Shown: positions 56,256-64,000 of the stretch, in pieces
Layout: every line of letters starts with the position of its first letter
Numbering within the stretch: the stretch's first letter is position 1
Made by a program: the position numbers and the translations under genes
From: Ophiosphaerella korrae
Taxonomy: Eukaryota > Ascomycota > Dothideomycetes > Pleosporales > Phaeosphaeriaceae
NCBI GenBank assembly: GCA_028456385.1
Contig: JALNQF010000158.1
Coordinates: 1-64,000, forward strand
Direction: 5' to 3'
Length of the DNA stretch: 64,000 bases
The notes under the pieces: model-generated
The model's database searches: none
What the model was told of the DNA's origin: nothing
Seen by the model: the letters and a program-made list of their open reading frames with translations, nothing else

Positions 56256-57047
56256 ATGGAGAAAGAAATCCAAGATGCTGTTCACCAACTCAAGGTGGAG
56301 CGCGATACGTGGCAAGCGGTTGCACTCCAATACAAGGCAGCCTTCGAAGCACAAACGAGCCGCTTGGAGGAGCTTCGTGATATATGCTTCGCAACCCAAG
56401 CCGATCTAGAGAACGAACGCGCCCAGCAACGCCGGCAGGGCACTGCGTCAAACAGAAGACGAATTGGCTGTCCAGGTACCATTGATGACGCCGGAGATCT
56501 CCCTGGCTCCTTTGGCATAGCTGCCATATTCTCACGCCAAGATAATGGCCGACAGCACTTGTCACATGACCACACCAACCCATTATTCCATCACGTGCAA
56601 AGTTCTGTTGACGAGCGTAACTATGGAAATGCCCTGGCAGAGCTCGAGCAACTGCTACGCGGCCCTCTGATCCCCGAAGCCCGCACTGAAGGTCTGCTCC
56701 TCAAGAGCTACATCCTCCGGGCTGTGGGGCCTCACGAATTATATGAAGCTTTGGCGGCGTGCAGTGAAGCCATGGAGTTGTGCAACCGTCTTTCGGACCT
56801 AGAGTCGTTCCTTCCTAGGATACAGTACCAACTTGACACGCTGCATCGGGCAAGAGATGCTTTCAATGCACTCAGCGAAAGCCAGTCTGATGATGCCATC
56901 TGCCTGCAACGCAAGGCTGATCGCCGCTCAGGCTTCGATGAGAACCGCACATTTGATGAGGGCCTTGTGGTTCAGCTGGACAGGAAGTTAGACGTAACTG
57001 ATCGTCCCGCTGCCCGAGACATCCACAGCCGTGCTGATCAGGGCTAG
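56256..57047 (+). CDS. Conserved coiled-coil/TPR-like protein of 263 residues
   Basis: Starts at the first good ATG (MEKEIQDAVHQLKVERDTW) in context GCAAGCCATGG; the frame is open some codons upstream without ATG. The N-terminal 70 residues form a coiled coil. After a short variable stretch (about 75-110), residues 120-215 are helical with a repeat-like pattern (NPLFHHVQSSVDERNYGNAL, ALAELEQLLRGPLIPEARTE, GLLLKSYILRAVGPHELYEAL, ALAACSEAMELCNRLSDLE), suggesting a TPR-like fold. The end SGFDENRTFDEGL is recalled from Pleosporales hypothetical proteins. Follows the radical-SAM gene by about 130 bp on the same strand. Function unknown. Confidence 0.65.
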   Translation: MEKEIQDAVHQLKVERDTWQAVALQYKAAFEAQTSRLEELRDICFATQADLENERAQQRRQGTASNRRRIGCPGTIDDAGDLPGSFGIAAIFSRQDNGRQHLSHDHTNPLFHHVQSSVDERNYGNALAELEQLLRGPLIPEARTEGLLLKSYILRAVGPHELYEALAACSEAMELCNRLSDLESFLPRIQYQLDTLHRARDAFNALSESQSDDAICLQRKADRRSGFDENRTFDEGLVVQLDRKLDVTDRPAARDIHSRADQG

Positions 57048-57407
57048 AACAAGCGTCGTCGAATGAGTTCTCAACTGCGACTCTGTGCAACCATCAAAGT
57101 AAAGCGAATGGCGCTGCCCCGTCGATGGGCAAGCGGCGGAGATGAATTAATCTGACACGTCGAGATCACAGTCAGGGTTGTATGCCATGTAGTCCAGTGG
57201 ATTGTCTTCATAGCTTGACAAAGTTCTTTGATCTGCCCAAATACCTTTGTCCCACCACTCACTTTAGAGCATCTTCCTAACTTTCTCAAAGACACTTTTT
57301 GACACAAAGACATCTGAGCCACTCCGCTACAGCTAATGCAGGTTGAGAAACATAATGTCTGAGAAGCACTTCGCGCTGACCATGGCTTGAGAATTTTTTA
57401 TCACAAC

Positions 57408-60137
57408 ATGGACAATCCGAATAACACCAAATCAGATGGTACTCCGCGGCAAGGCCCAGGGGTGCGTTCACGAATAGAACAACTTCAAAAGTCGAGAAAC
57501 AGAAACAGTACAATGGCCACCACACCCACCACCGCTCCTCTAGAAGCCTCTCGAAAACAGCCGTGGAACAAGGCTGGTGCGCCTCAGGCTATTCGCAGAC
57601 ATTGTAGCACTCAATCTCTTGGGCGACCTTGTTCATTGCAGACGCGTGAAGATGGAGGGCGGGAGAGGGCACTACCAAGCCCTATCTATCTACCTCATGA
57701 AATCAACGAGAAATCCCCGCAATCAAGCACATGGAGTATTCCACTTTTTAAAGCTGGACAATTAAACAAAAATACGACATTTCTTGGTCTGTCAACCATC
57801 AGAGAGGTAGCTGGAGTCGTCCCAAAACCAATAATACGAAAACGCGAGAAACAGTTTTCAGAATCGCATAAAAGGGTTGAAAAGGCTGTCACATCGCCAA
57901 ACATCGCGCCACGACTTCAACTTTCTGCTATAGTTGAAACTGCAACATTCCTGCCACAAGCACCAGCACGCTGCAATTGGGTCTATCTATCGGAAACAGC
58001 CATCAAACGTTCACAGGCATATATTGCAACATCTATTTCAAAGCCAAATAGCTTGTCTACTATCTCCCTAGGGCCCCAATCGGGAACAATATCTCCTAAC
58101 AGAAATGCATCTTTGCTAAAACCACCATCTCCGGATCATAATGGAGTGCCCAAGTACATGACGGCTTTCGAGTATGCCATGCGGCCGTACCTTGACGCTC
58201 ATCCCGAGCGCGATCTGGAGAAGTATTTGGGCTTACCGTCGCCAATGAAACATGGCAGGCGGTCTACTATCGCCTCAAAGTCGTCCAACCGTAGATTATC
58301 AGGTATTACGGACGCCCGAGACGGCCAGATCCTCAATTTGACTGCCGGTGAAACTAATCTAAAAAAAGCTACTCGCAACAATACAAAAGTCAACAGCTCC
58401 AACAGCAAGGCCAACATTCCTAGCCATCTCAAGGACAAAGATCCTCACCGAACACAGTTGCGACAAATCCAACTCCGCACTCTGCTAATGCGGTGCACGG
58501 TGCTGCAATCCACCATCCGAGAACTGGAGCGCAAGCCTTGGAGTGAGGACATACGAAAGCCCTTATATGATTACTATTCGAACATGCGTTGCCTAGCGTA
58601 CAAAGCCCGACGCTTTGCCGACGCCCTGGATAGTCGCGAGCTCCAAGCACGATGCGAATACTGGGCGGGCAGAGCCTGTGGCGGAACTCGAGATTATGAA
58701 GCCGCTGCGCAACATTTAAAATTGGCCATCGCTCTCGACGTCGAGAACGATGTGCGGCGAGACGGCATAATGAAGCTACGGGGCCTACGACCGGCGGAAA
58801 AGGCAGATGTGCGGTTCTTGTTGGAAGCGGCTGTGAAACGATGTGAGTCGTGGGAGAAGAGAAGGACCTTGGCGAGACAAATGTATAACGGGTCTGGAGT
58901 ACATTTTGAACATTTCCAGTGGATGCACAGCCCGTTGTGGAGACCAGATCGGGATCGCATTGTACGGGAGGCGAGAGAATGGGGAAATGTAGGACATGGC
59001 GTTGAGGATGTGAATGATGGGGTGGATGCACAGAAATCCCCAGATGGACGGGAGCTTGAAGCTGAGGCACAAGCGAGGTGGGAGGCTGAGGGTGTGGCGG
59101 TGCAACGAATGACGAGGAGGATGTTGAACAAACAAGAGCTGCGGTATATCACACATGGAGAGAGAGAGGTTACTGACGAACAAGAAGAAAAGCGTGGGAA
59201 AAACGCTACGCCTAGGGTCTCGAAGCCGCCACCACGTCTATCCCCAAAGATAGATTTTGAGGCGATTCATCGACCAAACACATCATTATCGTTAGTAGAG
59301 TTTACGCCAGGCCCACAAGCAGATGTACAAAAGGTACCTCCACAAGTACTGAAACCAATAGCTTCAATAATAGGTGGAAGAACCGCATCACCGTCGCTCC
59401 CTCGTTCACGAATATCTTCAGCATCTACAACTCTCTTGCAGCGCCGAGGGAAGCTGGTTTCTCCGATTGAAACAGAACATATACAAAAACGCCCTAATCT
59501 TGGCGAAGCTGTGCATGCCCCTACATCAGGCGTTGTGTCCTCTTTAGAAGGAACGGCATCAGGAACTATCGACGGAGCTCCAATCAATACAGGATTGGTG
59601 CGACTGCGGACGAGAGACTGGGTAGTTGGCCAGGCCCAATCCCCTTCTCAAGGCAGTCAGCCTTCACGAGCACTTTCGCAGGCACCTTTTCTGTCACGTG
59701 CTAATCCCAGTCCGATCAAGTCAGCGGGTGCATTGAGTTTCGCAACTTGTGCACAAAGTCCAGTCACACTACACACCGCCCTTACTCACCCTGTACAGTC
59801 ACCCTCTCACAATGGTATGGTGCCAATGTCCACTGAGCATATACAGCAATCTGCTAGGCTGCGCAGGGACCCGGATACAGCTGCGGAGTCACCTGGGCAA
59901 GTTTTAAAGCGCCTTGTTGGTGGATCCAGAAGGCACACTGTTGGCATTACTAGGCCGATTATACAGGCTTTCGTACGGAGAATCTCCCAGCAGAATAGTT
60001 TCGACAATCGGTCCAGGATGGCATCTCCTACTATTCGCGTGCCAGCTCTTGTGAGGTCGGTAGGCTGTTCTCCAATTGAAGGATCACCGATGCAAGAGTT
60101 GCCTACGTCAGCACCTATCAGGGGTAGGAGGGTCTGA
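57408..60137 (+). CDS. Uncharacterised 909-residue protein with central helical domain
   Basis: Single-exon frame; the ATG at 57408 (MDNPNNTKSDG) is the first Met, since the upstream part of the frame lacks one. The first 340 residues and the last 300 are Ser/Thr/Pro/Arg-rich and probably disordered. Between about 345 and 600 is a compact helical region with QLRQIQLRTLLMRCTVLQ, RRFADALDSRELQARCEYWA, GTRDYEAAAQHLKLAIALDV and RRDGIMKLRGLRPAEKADV, in TPR-like style, followed by SGVHFEHFQWMHSPLWRPD. No family is recognised. It converges with the hemerythrin gene, only 134 bp apart. Confidence 0.7.
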   Translation: MDNPNNTKSDGTPRQGPGVRSRIEQLQKSRNRNSTMATTPTTAPLEASRKQPWNKAGAPQAIRRHCSTQSLGRPCSLQTREDGGRERALPSPIYLPHEINEKSPQSSTWSIPLFKAGQLNKNTTFLGLSTIREVAGVVPKPIIRKREKQFSESHKRVEKAVTSPNIAPRLQLSAIVETATFLPQAPARCNWVYLSETAIKRSQAYIATSISKPNSLSTISLGPQSGTISPNRNASLLKPPSPDHNGVPKYMTAFEYAMRPYLDAHPERDLEKYLGLPSPMKHGRRSTIASKSSNRRLSGITDARDGQILNLTAGETNLKKATRNNTKVNSSNSKANIPSHLKDKDPHRTQLRQIQLRTLLMRCTVLQSTIRELERKPWSEDIRKPLYDYYSNMRCLAYKARRFADALDSRELQARCEYWAGRACGGTRDYEAAAQHLKLAIALDVENDVRRDGIMKLRGLRPAEKADVRFLLEAAVKRCESWEKRRTLARQMYNGSGVHFEHFQWMHSPLWRPDRDRIVREAREWGNVGHGVEDVNDGVDAQKSPDGRELEAEAQARWEAEGVAVQRMTRRMLNKQELRYITHGEREVTDEQEEKRGKNATPRVSKPPPRLSPKIDFEAIHRPNTSLSLVEFTPGPQADVQKVPPQVLKPIASIIGGRTASPSLPRSRISSASTTLLQRRGKLVSPIETEHIQKRPNLGEAVHAPTSGVVSSLEGTASGTIDGAPINTGLVRLRTRDWVVGQAQSPSQGSQPSRALSQAPFLSRANPSPIKSAGALSFATCAQSPVTLHTALTHPVQSPSHNGMVPMSTEHIQQSARLRRDPDTAAESPGQVLKRLVGGSRRHTVGITRPIIQAFVRRISQQNSFDNRSRMASPTIRVPALVRSVGCSPIEGSPMQELPTSAPIRGRRV

Positions 60138-60271
60138 AAGACAAGATGTAGCATGCGCAAGAGTCGATAACGCAAAGCTCCCGGAGCCAAGACTCTTTTC
60201 ACAATAATATTACCACCACACGCCACTGATTGGACGATTCTTTCCAAACCCACCACACATTGAGATTACGA

Positions 60272-61130
60272 TTACGCTGTTGTGTCCACACCCTTGAACG
60301 CCAACTCCCTACGATCCCTCCACATCGTACACGGATTGAACCGCCAGGCCCCACGATAGCGCCGCCCAAACACATAATGAATAATATACGGTACGAAAAA
60401 CGGCACGGCCGGAAAATCATGCACCCCGCCTTCATAGCTCCTATCCGCCGTCCCAAACACAAGCGGCCCAATCCGATACTAAACCAGTCAGCGAAAAACA
60501 GCTAGCTTGGGGAAAGGGGACTCAGCACATTATCCGTCGCCATAAGCCTCTTTTCCAGCCGCTGATACGCCCCGCGTACACGCGCGCTATCGTACCGATC
60601 CAGCGCCCTCAACGTCTCAATCTCATCGTGTAAATGCTGCCCCAACGCCCCCGCAAACCCCTCCACAAGCCGCCGTACCTCCGCGCCATCGAACGCTTCC
60701 GGTGCACATGTGCTGACATGCTCGTGAAATGCCTCAAAACCCGGTGTGAACGCTTGATGCTGGTCTTTGTTGCGCTGCATGAGGCCTGGGGTGCTGGTGA
60801 GTTGCTCGATTTCTGGGAAAAAGAGGGCTTCTTCGGCGTCGTGGTGGTGGTGCATCGCTTCGCACCAGCATTGGCAGTAGGTGAGGAAGTCTACGATGGT
60901 GGTGGGGGAGGAGAGCGGGATGTGTGGTGCTTGGAGGAATATGGAGTTTAGGCCGCGGAGAATGCCGTTGTGGGCGAGTGACATTTGGGTTGCGACATAG
61001 TATGCTGCGTGGGAAGTCTGAGGGGATGCTTAGTGGTCAAGAAGATGCGAACAAGTGGTTCATGTACATTATTTGAGAATTCGAGGGTTGAGATTAGAGA
61101 GTATGGTTGGTCAGCCCATTGGGAAGACAT
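60272..61130 (-). CDS. Hemerythrin HHE-domain protein, three exons
   Basis: Exons 61130-61068, 61017-60529 and 60478-60272 join in phase into 252 residues. Introns are 50 bp each (GTACAT...CCTCAG and GTGCTG...TTTAG). The HHE cation-binding domain is shown by SLAHNGILRGLNSIFLQA, AMHHHHDAEEALFFPEIEQ, RNKDQHQAFTPGFEAFHEHV and QHLHDEIETLRAL, which supply the His, Glu and Asp ligands for a di-iron site. The third exon gives YRIGPLVFGTADRSYEGG, VPFFVPYIIHYVFGRR and AWRFNPCTMWRDRRELAF, the conserved C-terminus of the fungal family. That exon would be missed without splicing, since the unspliced frame stops at 60502. Likely role: binding oxygen or iron, or sensing them; exact function unknown. Divergent from the NmrA-like gene. 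Confidence 0.88.
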
Positions 61131-61729
61131 TTTTGGTTGGTTTGAGAGAAGTTCAGAGTTTTGTTAATTGCATTGCGTGCATGAGGATGGTAGGTCTGCT
61201 TATACGTTCGTCAGACATGACGATTGATTCGATCTCTTTCTGGCAAATTGATATCTTGCACAGTGAGAAATTAGTGTACTACGCATGTACAGGGTCTCGG
61301 GCATGTAGATTCGGGGGGGCTATTGTACCGAAAGATGACGGGCGTAATTCGTGGTCCTAGATAGGTTTAACCTGGACGGTGATTATCTGATCTTCGGAGG
61401 AGATTCTCTCCCGATGACCTAAACACCATGGAACAACTTCAATTTCACCCGCCCCCGAAGTATAACGTCTGATCGTTATGCCATCCCGAGCTGATACGTT
61501 TTCAATAATCAAACCACCTCGACAAATGTTGACAAATCACACTATGTGGCTTATTTCATCATTAGGGCAATGCCGCCGTTACAATCATAAATAGGCCAGC
61601 TGCTCTTGGATTTGAGTCACTCTTCATCAACTGTGCCTTCAACTCCACATCAACGTGTATAACAGTCCCTAGAGATAATTAATAGGGCGATAAATCAAGA
61701 AATAAAGCAGCCAAAAACAATCAGTTACT
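61131..61729. other. Divergent promoter, hemerythrin / NmrA-like genes
   Basis: About 600 bp between head-to-head starts. An ATAAATAG element near 61589-61596 lies about 140 bp before the NmrA-like ATG. Shared regulation is possible but not shown. Confidence 0.45.
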
Positions 61730-62575
61730 ATGAAGGTCCTACTCCTTGGCGCAACCGGCAACCTAGGACTTCGCCTTGTCGCCGCACTCCTCACCCACAA
61801 CCACAGCGTCGTCGCATTCGTCCGGTCCCCAGAAAAACTCAAATCCCTTCTCCCCACATCCATACACGACCAAATTACCGTTGTCCAAGGCTCCGCCACA
61901 GATCCAGTCGCGGTTAAAAAAGCAATTTTGGATGGCGGCTGCGATGCGGTTGTGAATACTGCCGGGCTAGCTGCCTTGGCGCCTTGGAGTAAAAGCGACC
62001 TGCCAGCTATATTTCGTGCGATTGTGCAAGCCGTGCAAGAAGCTGGAGCGGAGAGAGAAAAGCCGTTGAGAGCGTGGTTTTTAGCGGGGACGGGCGTGTT
62101 GAATTATCCGGGGACGGAGTCAATGATATCGGATTTGTAAGTGTGGTAGAATTCCTCGAACTGAAAGTGCAATCCTAACAGCTCTAAAAGCATTCCCATC
62201 TACCTTGAGCACCGCCAGAACCTGGAACTCCTCAGATCTTTGCCGCCAAACGCCATCAACTGGTCTATGCTGTGCCCAAATGCCATGGTCGCTGAGTCCA
62301 ACGACATTACTGTGCCTACGCAAAGTGAACTTCCGAAACTTACTGCGAATGCAACTACTCCCCCGTTATGGCGGGATTCTTGGACGAGACACGTTCCGTG
62401 GATTGGAAAGAGGGTGATTTCTGCTGTGAATGCACCGCGCTATCAAACGACGCTTGAACAGAATGCGGATTTTATTGCTAGAGATCTTGGGAAGGTCGAG
62501 AGTCAGTGGAGCGGGATGGCTGTTGGGGTTATCAATAAAACGACGAGTTCTTCGCTGGGGCAGGCTGTGCAGTAG
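61730..62575 (+). CDS. NAD(P)-binding Rossmann protein, NmrA-like/atypical SDR
   Basis: Exons 61730-62136 and 62182-62575 (45-bp intron, GTAAGT...CTAACAG) join in phase to 266 residues. The start MKVLLLGATGNLGLRLVAAL contains the GATGNLG dinucleotide-binding loop at residues 7-13. FVRSPEKLKSLL follows the second strand and fits a phosphate-binding Arg for NADP. VVQGSATDPVAVKKAI and DAVVNTAGLAAL are also typical of the family. After the intron come IPIYLEHRQNLELL, NAINWSMLCPNAM and a short C-terminal domain. The classical YxxxK catalytic pair is absent, as in NmrA-like redox sensors and isoflavone-reductase relatives. Intact, probably cytosolic; substrate unknown. Confidence 0.85.
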
Positions 62576-63018
62576 ATCATTCTCTTTTCTACCTAGCTTG
62601 TAAGGTCGTTCGCATTTATTGTTTATATTATCATTTCAATAACAAACTTCTAGCGTGCTTCAACATGGCTGTTATTGCTTCACAGGTATCAACATTGAGC
62701 TTGATTTGCTTCGATTTGCTTATAAAACTCAACTCTAACTCGTGCGGGCCTGAGCTTTGAGAGTATCCTGCTCATTGTGGATTATAAATTTGGGTTCAGG
62801 GTTGTTGCACATATGTACGTTTCGTAGAATAGTTGACATCAATGGCCGTCTAGAACCCTCTGCTTACATCGATTTGTTTGACGAATTGCATGCGAACTTA
62901 GCGTGTTCCTAATTTAGATATGCAAAGATGCCCATTGGATACAGATGTCGTTAGGCTAGTCTACCTCGTCGAAAGGCTTCGCAGTCAGGCTAGGCACCAG
63001 CTCCTATTCAACACCCTA
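62576..63018. other. Intergenic, nothing recognised
   Basis: About 440 bp, A+T-rich, with the terminator of the NmrA-like gene; no feature identified. Confidence 0.5.
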
Positions 63019-64000
63019 ATGTAAGGCACGATAGCCGAGATAATCGGCTCTGTTGCTGCCGTGGTTCAGTTCCTGGACGTCGCCGTTCGTCTATCCTCTC
63101 AGCTCGCCCGTCTTTGCTCTGATATACAGAATGTGCCTCAAAGCTTCCATGACCTGCTTACAGACCTACATCAGCAGATCATAGTTGTTCAGCACATCAA
63201 AGCACATGGTTTTCCCTCCTCTATTGCATCACTTGGATCATGGACATTCGATACGCTATTGCTCAAATACATTGCCTTAGCTGAAGAGCTCTCTAAGATA
63301 CTTGATGAAGTTCTTGTCAAGCCATCTGATGGGGCTCTGCGACGAGGCTGAGTAGGGCTTTGCTCACTCCAAAAAAGAGAATATGTTTCGCAATTATGCG
63401 AGCGCCTCTAGCGTAAAAAGAGTACTCTCTCAGTTCTGATGACTGCAACAAATCTGTAAGTCATTGCCTACCCCCACTTTCAGAGTCCTGTCGATTGATT
63501 ATAGTTGCGTAGTAAACAAACATCAGATTTGAACGCAACCTCGAATCAGATCAACCCCAACACAGCGGAGACCTTAATACTTGCGAAAGATATCAAATCG
63601 AGCTCAGAAAAAGCCGCGACTGGCGCTCATCACCTCTTCTCCCAGATTTAGCAAATGGGCCGAGTTGTTACGAACTCATCCGCAGAGTCAAACCGATTAG
63701 TGAAAGATGTTCAACAACAATTTGAAAGACCTTCAACAAGCCATGGCTCAGTCGACGGAACTACGAGAGTATGAAGCTACCAGAACCCGAGATTTTAAAA
63801 GACTTAATGATTAATCGACACAAACCCTCGCAAATACCAATTTGATCCTTTAAAGCTTAAAGATTCTATCCCAGAGAGCCGATAGAAACACTGTCATTGA
63901 CCCTCATGTAACTAGAAGACAAGGCCAGATAACTTTACCAGTCCATGGGGCGCAACTCACTCACTCGGAAGCATTATCTGGCGTTACAATTAATAGGCGC
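63019..64000 (+). pseudogene. Decayed NLR-type N-terminal domain, continues past the window
   Basis: After an ATG at 63019 followed at once by a TAA, the frame reads EIIGSVAAVVQFLDVAVRLS, CSDIQNVPQSFHDLLTDLHQ, LLLKYIALAEELSKILDEVL and stops at 63351. Related text goes on with further stops (KREYVSQLCERL, KKSTLSVLMTATNL, NQINPNTAETL, KSSSEKAATGAHH). This order resembles the helical N-terminal domain (NACHT_N or SesA type) of fungal NLR-like receptors, which act in non-self recognition. The start and at least four later stops show decay. A NACHT or repeat domain may lie beyond the window edge. Family assigned from memory of pattern. Confidence 0.5.

Noticed and set aside
58429..59183. Three long minus-strand open frames over the 909-residue gene
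   Set aside because: Antisense shadows; the plus-strand frame is continuous for 909 codons and has TPR-like structure.
1..64000. tRNA or rRNA genes
   Set aside because: No box A/B pattern or rRNA-like segment was recognised by eye; a dedicated search could still find one.

Overview
The window is nuclear DNA of a filamentous ascomycete. Genes are split by short introns (about 45-80 bp) with GT...AG ends and CTAAC-type branch points. The encoded proteins include a mitochondrial phage-type RNA polymerase, a GH62 arabinofuranosidase, a secreted polysaccharide monooxygenase, a CYP504-like P450, and several families of uncharacterised proteins typical of Dothideomycetes. I infer Pleosporales; species cannot be told from the sequence alone. 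No tRNA, rRNA or CRISPR was recognised.

Left part (1-18 kb): transposon-rich accessory DNA. Position 318-3435 (minus) holds a Mutator-like transposase gene. I could splice it by hand into one uninterrupted 822-codon frame with 13 introns. Twelve of the 13 introns carry the same palindrome-like octamer class (AAC[A/G][C/T]GTT, one of them with a mismatch), often overlapping the branch point. This is the most unusual signal in the window. Beside it lie a 21-bp tandem repeat and a 5'-truncated Cys-rich gene. Next come an uncharacterised small gene (4437-5306), a 585-residue acidic/coiled-coil protein (7714-9471), a decayed terpene synthase (9983-11173) and a decayed P450 (12585-13090), which look like the relic of a terpenoid cluster. 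A ubiquitin-like-domain/C2H2 zinc-finger gene has one nonsense codon, and its 3' end runs into a Tad-like LINE fragment (13373-16840).

Middle (18-42 kb): a large multi-pass membrane protein (18188-20990), GH62 (21184-22173), a haem aldoxime dehydratase (23774-24868), a 569-residue conserved protein with a disordered tail, and a small conserved gene with a 19-C run in its first intron. Then follow three minus-strand genes in a row: RPO41 mitochondrial RNA polymerase (30988-35220), a type II membrane glycosyltransferase-like protein, and a CYP504-type P450 (38033-39743). A frameshifted unknown gene lies near 41 kb.

Right part (42-64 kb): two diverged paralogues in tandem (42779-44620 and 47255-49063), an AA16-like LPMO (49896-50786), a medium-chain reductase, a But2-like secreted protein, a radical-SAM protein with a likely mitochondrial leader, two conserved proteins of unknown role, and a hemerythrin-domain protein divergent from an NmrA-like NAD(P)-binding protein. 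The window ends in a pseudogene of an NLR-type N-terminal domain. Most genes look like independent housekeeping or secreted-enzyme genes. The only places where neighbours suggest shared history are the relic terpene/P450 pair and the tandem paralogues.
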